From the NCBI RefSeq assembly GCF_000621605.1, contig NZ_JHXX01000001.1, positions 744,001 to 808,000 on the forward strand: a DNA stretch of 64,000 nucleotides, read 5' to 3'. Shown here one piece after another: positions 9,263 to 17,685 of the stretch. The notes beneath the pieces are model-generated. The model was not told the DNA's origin. It saw only the letters and a program-made list of their open reading frames with translations, and ran no database searches. The first letter of the stretch is position 1. Every line of letters starts with the position of its first letter. A program made the translations under genes and the position numbers. This DNA is from Butyrivibrio sp. MC2021. GTDB taxonomy: Bacteria; Bacillota; Clostridia; Lachnospirales; Lachnospiraceae.

Positions 9263-9925
9263 CTATCTCGTATGCTTTCCCCCGGTAAATGATTTTATTT
9301 CTTCTTCCAATAAACGATAGACCTTCGCCAGCAGATAACCATCAGCGATTGCATGGTTTAGGCGTACGCTCACGGGCATTACATATCTTCCGTTTTCTTC
9401 CCGGTATTTTCCCCAATTGACGATGGGCGCAAAAAACAAATGTCCATCCGGAAGCTCAATATTGAGAGAATCGTAGGATAACCATGAAATATAGGATGCA
9501 TCAAACCAGTTGGGATGATTTTTCATATCCAATCCATATTCCCTGGTCTTTTTGGCCTCCTCCACGTCACGGGATGCACCGGAATAGAACTTTTCATAAT
9601 CCTCATGGTATTCTGTATAAGCCAGGGTGCAGGTTTCTGTGTCTTCATGAAAAATATACTGTGTAGGATTGATCACATCATAACAAATAAGTTCATCTGT
9701 CTCCCAAAGATATCCCATCCTGTAATCCTCCCGGGAATTGAGGACCTTTGAAAGAATGTAAAGGAAATTTAGATAGAATTTAGTCCCCTTTTCCTTGGAA
9801 TAGTGTACAAGGTCTGTAACATCTATCCTTGCCGTCATGGAAGTTGAGCATTTGCAATCCTCAGAAAAATGACGGAATACACCTTTTCTATAATATTTCT
9901 CTTTGTCGATCACTTTATAGTTCAT
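9263..9925 (-). CDS. Chloramphenicol acetyltransferase-like O-acetyltransferase
   Basis: A 220-residue protein of the CatA fold: an N-terminal FRHFSEDCKCSTSMTARIDV segment, central SWLSYDSLNIE, and the active-site block RLNHAIADGYLLA near residue 190. The catalytic histidine and the DG of HxxxDG are present, but the usual HH is NH here. Length is that of CatA (about 215-220). It starts at ATG 9925, overlapping the end of the upstream GNAT gene, with AGAGGTG as ribosome binding site. Chloramphenicol acetylation is possible, but many such chromosomal homologues have other or unknown acceptors. Confidence 0.82.
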   Translation of the reverse strand: MNYKVIDKEKYYRKGVFRHFSEDCKCSTSMTARIDVTDLVHYSKEKGTKFYLNFLYILSKVLNSREDYRMGYLWETDELICYDVINPTQYIFHEDTETCTLAYTEYHEDYEKFYSGASRDVEEAKKTREYGLDMKNHPNWFDASYISWLSYDSLNIELPDGHLFFAPIVNWGKYREENGRYVMPVSVRLNHAIADGYLLAKVYRLLEEEIKSFTGGKHTR

Positions 9926-10856
9926 CTTTTTTCACCTCTTTCTGCCATATCGTATAGTGATATTTGTTTCTGAAGCCAAGCCCAGTATAGAAATCCATGT
10001 CTGATATTACAAAAGCTCTTTTAGCACCTAACTTCTTTCCTCTGTTAAGTGCCTCATGAATAACAGCCTTAGCTACTCCCTTTCCTCTACAGCTTGGAAT
10101 TGTGCAAACAGGCTCTACATACACATAATCTGTCTCAGGGTTATACCATAGCCCACAGATTGAAACCAGTTCGCCCTCATCATTGCATGCAGCCACACAG
10201 AGATCCCTGTTAAAGTGCTTACGCGCCCTTGGGGTACCGATGCCTTCTTTTTCAAACTTTTGTTTATCTTCGCCGTGATCAAACCCTTGCCAGAAGAGCC
10301 ACGAAAGCTCATAAATATCCTTAATAGGATCAGGATTCACAAACCTAAATCCCTCCGGCAAAGTAGCTCCAAATTCCCTTTCCAGGTCAAGTTCCATGAT
10401 ATTTTCTGTCTGATCAATCCTGGTAAATCCCTTATTTAGGACCATGTCTATTTCATCTGTGTTGTCATCGCAGACAGCAAGGGAAAATCCCGAATCATCC
10501 TTAAGATCAGTGCAGGCATAATCCAATATTTCCGGATACAGCTTCTTATACTCCGGTAAGACTCCGCAAAAGCCTTCACCGAAATACATATCATCTGCAC
10601 CAACCACTTTACCGTCATCCAGCCAAAGTCCAATGGACTCTATTAAATCCTTATTAAATTCAGGATGCTCATACATCCACTCAAATCTCGCCCAGTTCCA
10701 ATTAATATGGCTCGTATCCCGAGCATTTAGTTCTATTAGGAAATCACATACTGCCTCATAATCATTATCTGTATATTTCTTGAAATGCATTATCCTCTCT
10801 CTTTCCATCTGCTCTTTACTGGCAGGATATATCTTTATTCTATCTGTTTCAAACAT
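9915..10856 (-). CDS. GNAT acetyltransferase, two-domain, with fused N-terminus
   Basis: A 313-residue protein. From residue 23 onward it is a near copy of the GNAT at 29843-30709, including the acetyl-CoA loop CRGKGVAKAVIHEAL and the tail DMDFYTGLGFRNKYHY. The first 20 or so residues (RIKIYPASKEQME) instead match the start of the neighbouring GNAT at 30706-31170. A deletion has therefore removed most of the first gene and fused its start in frame. A six-base deletion relative to the paralogue turns VVGAAIYDMYF into VVGADDMYF. AGAGG precedes ATG 10856, so the fused start is usable. The substrate is unknown. Confidence 0.85.
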   Translation of the reverse strand: MFETDRIKIYPASKEQMERERIMHFKKYTDNDYEAVCDFLIELNARDTSHINWNWARFEWMYEHPEFNKDLIESIGLWLDDGKVVGADDMYFGEGFCGVLPEYKKLYPEILDYACTDLKDDSGFSLAVCDDNTDEIDMVLNKGFTRIDQTENIMELDLEREFGATLPEGFRFVNPDPIKDIYELSWLFWQGFDHGEDKQKFEKEGIGTPRARKHFNRDLCVAACNDEGELVSICGLWYNPETDYVYVEPVCTIPSCRGKGVAKAVIHEALNRGKKLGAKRAFVISDMDFYTGLGFRNKYHYTIWQKEVKKDEL

Positions 10857-10877
10857 AACAACCTCTTTCTTCTGGAA

Positions 10878-11501
10878 TCAGTCAAACAGCTGCCCCGGGA
10901 GCTTTTGCTTTTCCTTGGGTGGGAACTGCTTGTCAAATTCCTCTACATCCTCATCTTTAACATAATAACCCTGAGGGGTCTGATATACTCCGGTTACGTC
11001 ATCAAGATATCCCGGGGTAAGCTCTCTGCACAGGAAAAATGATGAATCCGCATCTTCTGGCAGGTCATGATAACGTATACCAAACCTGCTTGCGTAATCA
11101 AATCCGCAATGGCTGTAGAATCCGATATTTCCTTCAAAAAGAACTGCACCAAATCCCATTTCTGTTGCCTTCTCCAGACAGTAATCAAGCAGTTCTTTTC
11201 CATAGCCCTTGCGCTTAAGCTCCGGTGTGATTCCTATTGGTCCCATGGTAAGTACTGGGATCTCCCTGCCATCATCAGCTTCAATAACGGTTTTCATGAA
11301 CATGTTCTGCCCGATAAGCCTTCCGTCCTGCTCCATGACAAAATCAAGCTCCGGAATAAATGCCGGGTCGTCCCTCAGCACATGAATTACATAGTGCTCA
11401 CTGCACCCGGGACGATACACGTTCCAAAATGACTCTCTTACAAGATTTTCAACTTCTCTATGATCTTTCTTTTCTTCTAAACGAATTATATAATTACTCA
11501 T
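10878..11501 (-). CDS. GNAT family N-acetyltransferase (YhbS-like)
   Basis: A 207-residue GNAT protein with motif A near residues 95-130 (MGPIGITPELKRKGYGKELL, the R/Q-x-x-G-x-G/A acetyl-CoA loop) and the following GFYSHCGFDY block typical of YhbS relatives. Start ATG 11501 is preceded by GAAGGAG. It is followed closely by the fused GNAT gene, so the acetyltransferases form a run. The acceptor substrate cannot be told. Confidence 0.85.
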   Translation of the reverse strand: MSNYIIRLEEKKDHREVENLVRESFWNVYRPGCSEHYVIHVLRDDPAFIPELDFVMEQDGRLIGQNMFMKTVIEADDGREIPVLTMGPIGITPELKRKGYGKELLDYCLEKATEMGFGAVLFEGNIGFYSHCGFDYASRFGIRYHDLPEDADSSFFLCRELTPGYLDDVTGVYQTPQGYYVKDEDVEEFDKQFPPKEKQKLPGQLFD

Positions 11502-11651
11502 TGTTTTTCTCCTTCATTTATCTCATTTTGTAGATCAATATTCCCTTTGCCACAATCATCAGAAACATTACGGTCAAAAGAATCTTCACCGCTCCGATGA
11601 TCACCAGCAAAATAAACACAGCCCAATAAAGTGTGATTTATCGGTATCATT

Positions 11652-11993
11652 TCAAACAGCAGATATCCAAATATCACTATAATCCTTAAGTTCTTTGACC
11701 TCACAGCCATTTTTCGCATAGTATGCGTACATTTCATCCATCTTTTTCAGATCATAGCTTGTAACACAATCGGATATCACGTGAACGCTATATCCTGCCT
11801 TTGTCATATTGAAGCATGTGGACTTTACGCAGCCTGTGGCATCCGCACCGGCAACAAAGAACTCATTAATTCCATTCTTTTCAATGAACTCTGTAAATTC
11901 CCCACTCGTAAGCGCATTTGCCTCTCGTATCATGTTCTCACGAAATCCGCAGCTAGTGCGGATTTCTGTAATTTCATCTAAGAAGTCATACAT
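11652..11993 (-). pseudogene. Isochorismatase-like cysteine hydrolase, C-terminal part
   Basis: The 113 residues match the C-terminal half of the isochorismatase-like hydrolases: GINEFFVAGADATGCVKSTC with the nucleophilic cysteine, then GYSVHVISDCV. The N-terminal half, with the catalytic aspartate (DxQ motif), is missing, and the position of the catalytic lysine reads MIREANALTSGEF. The ATG overlaps the end of the upstream GNAT gene, so the frame is translated in principle. Normal length is about 170-200, so I read it as a truncated, probably inactive gene. The 150 bases after it (11502-11651) hold nothing I can support. Confidence 0.7.
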
Positions 11994-12490
11994 TCCATCT
12001 GCAGATCACAAGGCTCTGACTCCGCATAAGAAGGAATAGGGTCAGAACTTAGGCGGAACCCCATAGCGGAGTAGAAGTTTATTGTTTCCTCAGAAGAGCA
12101 ACAGGATGCATACAAAGCATGTGCTCCCATCTTCAGGGCTTCCTGTCTGGCTGTTTCAAACAAGGCTCTACCAATTCCACGGCGGCGATAATCCTCGGAA
12201 ACATGGAAACTGTCAATAATGAGTCGACCTTTGTTAAGTTTAGGAATCAGCATTATTTCACCAACCACTCGATTTCCATCAAAAGCGCAATATGTCACGT
12301 ACTGCCAGCTGAGAATATCTTCGGCTTTTTCGATACGACGCGCAGCATCCCAATCCTCAGTGAAAGGATGGTAAATCAACGTCAAATTCCCGTTCTGCAG
12401 GCGGTACACATTTTTCACTTCCTGATACCGCCGAAAGTCTTTCAGCGAATCCCGGGTGAAGTTATTACTGTCAATAAGCTTTATTTCCAA
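11978..12490 (-). CDS. GNAT family N-acetyltransferase
   Basis: A 170-residue GNAT protein with the acetyl-CoA loop VSEDYRRRGIGRALFETARQ near residues 98-117 and the ASCCSSEETINFYSAMGF segment typical of the fold. The start is TTG at 12490, with AAAGGA nine bases upstream. Its last codons overlap the start of the truncated isochorismatase gene. The substrate is unknown. Confidence 0.85.
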   Translation of the reverse strand: MEIKLIDSNNFTRDSLKDFRRYQEVKNVYRLQNGNLTLIYHPFTEDWDAARRIEKAEDILSWQYVTYCAFDGNRVVGEIMLIPKLNKGRLIIDSFHVSEDYRRRGIGRALFETARQEALKMGAHALYASCCSSEETINFYSAMGFRLSSDPIPSYAESEPCDLQMECMTS

Positions 12491-12565
12491 AGTATTATTC
12501 CTTTCATTGTCATGAAAATCAAAATATCTCTTTCTTTCTATTCATGCCACTCCTGTAGATTCCCC

Positions 12566-13537
12566 TCATAAAACAGTTACTTGATATATTATCATCGCAG
12601 CTATTCCAATAAGTACACTAAACACCATAGGAACATTCAAAAGGCTGTGTACTCTTACGCCTGTATCAGTTGACGCATCTAACTGGTCCTTTCTGGCAAA
12701 AGAGCTCTTGAAAGCCTCAAGGTTTCCCTGATTTTTGGCAATTGCCTTAAGGAGTAGCCAAACCAGAAATACGCATATTACTGAAATTAATCCCCAAAAT
12801 ATCACTGCATATAGCATGGCACCTGTCTGGCTTCTTACGGCCTCCTGTTCCTGGACAATATCTATATTCTGTGCCTCCAGGCTAAACTGCATAGCTAAAA
12901 AGATCGATACATTTACAAAATTGAAAAGGGAATGCATTATAACAGAAGTCCAGGTGCTGCCACTGGCATGATTGGCAAGGGCAAAAATCACCCCAAGCAC
13001 AAAAGCATAGCAAAACTGATTAAAGTTTAAGTGCATGATTCCAAACAATAGTGCGGATACAACAGCAGCCTTTATAATCGGGAAAATACCTTTTAATCCG
13101 TCAAACAAAAAGCCTCTGAAGGCAATCTCTTCACAAATCGGTGCCATAACTGAGACAACTATAAGTGTCAATATGGCTGACCCACCTAACATTTCACTGG
13201 AATTCTGGACAACAGTATTTTTAACAAATAGCTGAGAAAACAGGTTTGTAAAAATATATATTGGTGTAGTTGCCAGTGTCAGAAGAACTGTAAGCAAAAC
13301 CGTACTAATTTTAATTTTATGAAAGCCAAGTCTCTTAGAGATATTATCACCCTTGGACTTTATATAAATGATAGTTGGCAAAAGTATTGCAATCTCGCAT
13401 AAAACAGTACACATTGTAGATGGCAGCCGGATTCCCATATTTGGGAGAATCAGACTCAGTGTATATATTACTATATTTCCCAATAACAAAATAACATATA
13501 CCACACCCATTGAATTTATTTCATGTTGCTTCTCCAT
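12566..13537 (-). CDS. CPBP family intramembrane metalloprotease
   Basis: A 323-residue protein with about eight hydrophobic segments. The CPBP (Abi/Rce1-like) motifs are clear: EEIAFRGFLFDGLK near residue 138, HLNFNQF near 168 and HSLFNF near 202, which supply the glutamate and histidines of the active site. Members process prenylated or peptide substrates or confer bacteriocin self-immunity. ATG 13537 is preceded by AGGAGG. It is not in an obvious bacteriocin operon here. Confidence 0.9.
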   Translation of the reverse strand: MEKQHEINSMGVVYVILLLGNIVIYTLSLILPNMGIRLPSTMCTVLCEIAILLPTIIYIKSKGDNISKRLGFHKIKISTVLLTVLLTLATTPIYIFTNLFSQLFVKNTVVQNSSEMLGGSAILTLIVVSVMAPICEEIAFRGFLFDGLKGIFPIIKAAVVSALLFGIMHLNFNQFCYAFVLGVIFALANHASGSTWTSVIMHSLFNFVNVSIFLAMQFSLEAQNIDIVQEQEAVRSQTGAMLYAVIFWGLISVICVFLVWLLLKAIAKNQGNLEAFKSSFARKDQLDASTDTGVRVHSLLNVPMVFSVLIGIAAMIIYQVTVL

Positions 13538-13590
13538 CTCAGTTTCCTCCTATATCGTATCTCTTTTATTTAATATGCATATTCTTATAG

Positions 13591-13797
13591 CTACTCAATA
13601 ATTTTCTCAGGCCATTTACATATCCCAACCTCAAGAGCACGTTCTTCTTTAAGGTGAAAATCTGCATATTTGCAGTACCAACAGCCTTGTATTGAGGGTA
13701 TGGCATCCTCTCTTGGTGTATATGCAGGACAGATATCCTCCGGCCAGACGCTTCCATCTCTTTTGGGTACTTCATATCTATTTGAATTTATTTCCAT
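13591..13797 (-). CDS. Small cysteine-containing protein, unknown
   Basis: Sixty-eight residues with a strong ribosome binding site (GAGGAGGAAAG) before ATG 13797. Four cysteines lie in the pattern C..CWYC....C (ICPAY, GCWYCKYADFHL, GICKWP), suggesting a small zinc or Fe-S binding fold. No signal peptide. I do not recognise the family. It is followed by the CPBP gene in the same direction. Confidence 0.6.
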   Translation of the reverse strand: MEINSNRYEVPKRDGSVWPEDICPAYTPREDAIPSIQGCWYCKYADFHLKEERALEVGICKWPEKIIE

Positions 13798-13860
13798 TTA
13801 CCGCTCTTTCCTCCTCATAAATGGCACTTACTTCTTTGCTCATATACAATCTAACACGCA

Positions 13861-13905
13861 TAAAAAAACAGACCCTTCCGAACACGGATAAAGGTCTGTT
13901 TTACA
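13861..13905 (-). terminator. Terminator hairpin behind the solute-binding protein operon
   Basis: AAACAGACC pairs with GGTCTGTTT around a loop of about 17 bases, and on the minus strand the hairpin ends in a run of seven T. The same hairpin with its flank TAACACGCA and CACTG(T/C)ATT is found at 21290-21356, and the core again at 31226-31276. Confidence 0.7.
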
Positions 13906-13914
13906 CTGTATTGT

Positions 13915-13958
13915 TTTACATAGCGTCACATTTAAGTGCCTCAATGATACTGTCATTC
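13915..13958 (-). pseudogene. Tail fragment of an FtsX-type ABC permease
   Basis: Directly behind the TAG of the solute-binding protein the minus strand reads NDSIIEALKCDAM then TAA, a near copy of the last 13 residues and stop of the ABC permease at 21508 (NDSIIEALKCDTM). The following terminator hairpin is also shared. This is a duplicated gene end left behind by recombination. Confidence 0.75.
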
Positions 13959-15269
13959 CTACCGTAATGTTTTTCTCGAGACTCTCTGAACTCTGGCTGC
14001 AGCTGCTTCCGGAGAGATGTCGCCTTTTGCCAGATCTTCAAGGGCATCACGAACGGCTATATAAAGATCTTCATAAGGTATTATCCTTGATCCCGCAACA
14101 TTTGTTTTACCGTTTTCAACGATATACTCAAGGTTCTTTTGCCCATCCTCATTAATCCCCTGTACATTCAGTTCCATGTCAGTTCTGGAGGGCATGTACT
14201 CAAGATACTGGTTTACAAGAATCTCCTGCCCTTCATTAACAAGATAATTCATCCAGCGAAATGCTGCTTCCTTATCCTTTGACTCTGGATTCATACAAAG
14301 AATCACATCTGTAGCAGCTGTTACCGGTGCTACTGCGCCATCACTATTCCAATCTATAAGGAAAACTTCATGATCCGCACCTTCGCCATTAAAATTGGCG
14401 TAGGTCATCTCATCGGTTCGCGTATACATGTTCATAGCCCAGGAACCATTTGCAAACATTGGAATACTTCCCTTGAGCTGAAACATATCATTAACGTCGT
14501 CATACAGCGTCATTTTTATGGCTTTGTCCTGAAACACACCGTTACTGAAGCTCTCCTGCCATATTCTGAAGGATTCTATAATAGGCTCTGTTTCAAAGGA
14601 TGCCTTGCCCTCTATGGCATCATATAGTGCATTCCTGCCGCAGTCAGCTGCTATAGACATCCACATGTCCTGATTAAGCCATGCGTCCTTAGCTCCGATT
14701 GCCAGCGGATAACTTCCGTTTTCGCGAAGTTTATTGCAAGTTCCTAACATTTCTTCATAACTTGTCGGTACTTCGCAGCCGTATTCCTTAAGCATATTTA
14801 TGTCCGCCCACATATACCCAGCATAGGTCTGTCCCAATGGCAGTCCGTAGATACAACCATTTTCATCACTTACATCTTCTATGCATGAACTAAAGAACTT
14901 AGTCTGCCAGTCCTGCCCCCAGGCCTTAACACAATACGATGTAAGTTCTTCCTCAAATGCTCTGGTCGTATCAAAATCTGTACCTGTAGGGATGCCGAAC
15001 ACATCAGGGCCTCTGTTTCCCATCAGTTTTACCCTGAGGTGATTCTGGTAATCCCCGGCACCCTCAAAAACATATTTGATCTTTATATCAGGGTTTTCTT
15101 TTTCAAATGATTCTATAATTTTGAAGATAGGACTGTTAGGGCCGACATCAGCAGGGTTCCAGGTCATGAAGGTTACCGTAGTTACTCCTCTACCGGTGTC
15201 TGCACTGCACCCGGCGATAAAAGCTGCGCATATAACTATAGATAATAAAAACAATGCTGCTCGTTTCAT
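13959..15269 (-). CDS. Solute-binding lipoprotein of a two-component operon
   Basis: A 436-residue family 1 sugar-type extracellular solute-binding protein. The signal peptide ends in the lipobox FIAGC (Cys21). The family pattern is seen in TFMTWNPADVGPNSPIFKII, GNRGPDVFGIPTG and FANGSWAMNMYTR. Its ATG overlaps the stop of the 7TM histidine kinase (ATGA), and no permease or ATPase gene is adjacent. This suggests it works as an extracellular ligand receptor for the kinase rather than as a transport component, though it could also serve a permease encoded elsewhere. Confidence 0.88.
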   Translation of the reverse strand: MKRAALFLLSIVICAAFIAGCSADTGRGVTTVTFMTWNPADVGPNSPIFKIIESFEKENPDIKIKYVFEGAGDYQNHLRVKLMGNRGPDVFGIPTGTDFDTTRAFEEELTSYCVKAWGQDWQTKFFSSCIEDVSDENGCIYGLPLGQTYAGYMWADINMLKEYGCEVPTSYEEMLGTCNKLRENGSYPLAIGAKDAWLNQDMWMSIAADCGRNALYDAIEGKASFETEPIIESFRIWQESFSNGVFQDKAIKMTLYDDVNDMFQLKGSIPMFANGSWAMNMYTRTDEMTYANFNGEGADHEVFLIDWNSDGAVAPVTAATDVILCMNPESKDKEAAFRWMNYLVNEGQEILVNQYLEYMPSRTDMELNVQGINEDGQKNLEYIVENGKTNVAGSRIIPYEDLYIAVRDALEDLAKGDISPEAAAARVQRVSRKTLR

Positions 15270-16882
15270 ATGATCATTCTCACCTTAAACTTATTGTCCT
15301 CAGCAATATATCTTATTTCACTGTTTGTCTTCTGTACAAAATCCAAAACACTGCGAGTTCCGATGCCATGCCCAACCTCGGTTGTGACAGGGTAACCCTC
15401 CTCGCTTAGTACTGTCTTTCCATCACAGGAATTGACGATTTCAAACAATATCTGCTGCTTAAACTTGGCTGTGATCTCGATGAAACGGTCATTTTCCGGA
15501 ACCTTTTCGCAGGCATGGATTGCATTCTCAAAGAGGTTACTAATAGCAATAGCAAGCTGCATCTCATCTACGCCCGGCTTATAAGGTATGTTCGCTGATA
15601 CCTTTACCTTGATGCTTTTTTTCTCTGCAACTGCCACATAATGCATGATAGCTGCATTGACCGTTGGATTCTCGCAATAGCGCTGTCCTGTGCTTGGCTC
15701 CTGAGACAGCCTTTCCTCAAGGCATTTCCTTGCCTCATCTACTTTATCATCCTGGATCAGTGATAAAATAAGAGCCTCAAAATGTCTTCTGTCATGTCGC
15801 ATTGCCCTGTCCTGACTAAGCATTTCCTCTGTTGCTCCAAGGCGTTCTTTCATGCTGTCTGCCGCCATTTCCAGCATGGCCGCATCAGCTTTTAATTTAT
15901 ATTCCCTTTGCTTAAGATCTGTTGTGTCTACCAGAGCATACAGCTTTCCAATGAGCTCGCCATCCGTATAAAGTTCTTTTTCTTCCGGAGAAAAAAATCT
16001 ATCACCTATTGCCAGCGTGTCGCCTTTTATGATGGCTTTTTTTAACTGATCAACTACACTTTCCGCATCCCCGGTTATCTCCGGAAATAGCTCTTTTACA
16101 TGCTCATTGTAATACTGAAGCCTTCCATCCGGATCCACTGCGATAACACCTTCAGACAGCCTGTCTACAATATACTCTCTGGCCATGTCGATGATTCCCA
16201 GAAGGTTGTATCTGAATATTGCAATGAACATAGAAATCGTAACCGCCACATGTCCAAATACAGATATGTCGAAAAAGTATGTGACAAAGAACATATGCGA
16301 AACCTGACAGATAAAAAGCACAGCCTCTATGAGGAAGCCGGAAATAATTATCATTGCGCGTCTTTTTGCAATTTTGCCCTTATAGCTCTTGAGGCTCCTA
16401 AAAAGCCAGTAGATAGCGACTATAATTACAATGGCCTGAGACTGCATAAATACTTGATGCACAATGCCGCTTCTATGCAAAAGAACCGGGAAAAGTCCGT
16501 CCTTATCGAACCAGACCATTGAATAATACAGGCTGTGATTTTCCAGGGTAAACACAGCAGTATAAACGAGCACGTCAAAAAGCACAAATGCTCTTACAAA
16601 AAGCTTGGGAACTTTTATATGACAAAACTCTACCGTAAACATAAAAAATGAGAAAATGATCCACACCCTGCCGGCATAGGAAAATTTCAGGGCAGCAACA
16701 TATTCGTCCTCTGTTTTCGATAACAGCTCTAAAAGATAACCTGTATTGTTTACCAGCATCACCATACAGTTAAAAAAAAGATAAGCATGGAGCTTGTTCT
16801 TAAGATTCTTAAAAACGATGAAACCTTCAAGGAGCATGGCAAATATACTGATAATGATTGATGTCAAAAGAATATCATGCAT
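15266..16882 (-). CDS. 7TM sensor histidine kinase with PAS and GHKL domains
   Basis: A 538-residue protein: seven hydrophobic segments in the first 235 residues (histidine-kinase N-terminal 7TM type), a PAS-like segment (about 240-320, SEGVIAVDPDGRLQYYNEHV), a coiled coil, a phosphoacceptor region with AMRHDRRHFEALILSL and a GHKL ATPase with NLFENAIHACE (N-box) and VGHGIGTRSV (G-box). It lies between a LytTR response regulator (6 bases upstream) and a solute-binding lipoprotein (4-base overlap), forming a three-gene signalling operon. Confidence 0.9.
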   Translation of the reverse strand: MHDILLTSIIISIFAMLLEGFIVFKNLKNKLHAYLFFNCMVMLVNNTGYLLELLSKTEDEYVAALKFSYAGRVWIIFSFFMFTVEFCHIKVPKLFVRAFVLFDVLVYTAVFTLENHSLYYSMVWFDKDGLFPVLLHRSGIVHQVFMQSQAIVIIVAIYWLFRSLKSYKGKIAKRRAMIIISGFLIEAVLFICQVSHMFFVTYFFDISVFGHVAVTISMFIAIFRYNLLGIIDMAREYIVDRLSEGVIAVDPDGRLQYYNEHVKELFPEITGDAESVVDQLKKAIIKGDTLAIGDRFFSPEEKELYTDGELIGKLYALVDTTDLKQREYKLKADAAMLEMAADSMKERLGATEEMLSQDRAMRHDRRHFEALILSLIQDDKVDEARKCLEERLSQEPSTGQRYCENPTVNAAIMHYVAVAEKKSIKVKVSANIPYKPGVDEMQLAIAISNLFENAIHACEKVPENDRFIEITAKFKQQILFEIVNSCDGKTVLSEEGYPVTTEVGHGIGTRSVLDFVQKTNSEIRYIAEDNKFKVRMII

Positions 16883-16888
16883 TTATCT

Positions 16889-17611
16889 TTACTCCAATCT
16901 GTAATCCATATACCTGTCAGCCACCTCAGCATATCTGCTCTTGGATACCGGCACTACTTCCTTATTTCTGAGAGTTATATCTGTCTTTGTAAGCTTATCA
17001 ATGGCAGCAAGATTCACACTGATGGACTCATGACATCTGATAAAATCCTGACCGGAATGGGTCTCGTCCATATATTCAGAAAAACCGATTCTGAGGGTTG
17101 GAGTCGAAACCACCTCACCGTCTGCCATATGATAGCTGACCACATGGTTGCGGTAATCGATATACATCATGTCATCAAGCCTTAAGGAGCACAGACCGCC
17201 CTTTATTTTCACCGTTACAGATCTTTTATCATCTGCCTGAACCCGGGACAAAGCAAGGTCAAGGGTTGAAAAAAGCTTGTCCTTAGCCACGGGCTTTACT
17301 ATATAATTTATGGGATTTACATCAAAAGATTCCAGAGCGTATGAACTCTCAGATGTGGCGAATATTATCTGTGCATCCGGCTGATTCCATCGCAGTTCTC
17401 TCGCCGCCTGGATTCCTGTCAACATAGGCATTACTATGTCTAGCAGATACACCTGCGGTCTGAAACTCTCGCATTCCTGGATCAGTTTATCCGGATGGTC
17501 GAATACCCTGACTTCCGCATGGATTTCTTTTCCCTCAAGATATTCAGATAAATAGCCATGAATTCGCTCTCTGTCGGATCTGTCATCATCACATATTGCT
17601 ATACGAAGCAT
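16889..17611 (-). CDS. LytTR response regulator
   Basis: A 240-residue regulator: receiver domain with CDDD near residue 8, phospho-aspartate in VYLLDIVMPM and lysine in IVKPVAKD, then a LytTR DNA-binding domain (about 135-240, with FIRCHESISVN). ATG 17611 has GGGGGA upstream. First gene of the operon with the 7TM kinase and the solute-binding lipoprotein, hence the cognate regulator. Confidence 0.92.
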   Translation of the reverse strand: MLRIAICDDDRSDRERIHGYLSEYLEGKEIHAEVRVFDHPDKLIQECESFRPQVYLLDIVMPMLTGIQAARELRWNQPDAQIIFATSESSYALESFDVNPINYIVKPVAKDKLFSTLDLALSRVQADDKRSVTVKIKGGLCSLRLDDMMYIDYRNHVVSYHMADGEVVSTPTLRIGFSEYMDETHSGQDFIRCHESISVNLAAIDKLTKTDITLRNKEVVPVSKSRYAEVADRYMDYRLE

Positions 17612-17685
17612 TGTGAATTTTCCCCCTGTATTTCCATTCCATCATTTGTAATTATTTCACCATAGCCACTAGCATTTTATCCCAA

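Noticed and set aside
11498..11737. 79-codon open frame on the minus strand
   Set aside because: It overlaps the isochorismatase fragment in another frame, has no ribosome binding site and a composition unlike a folded protein.
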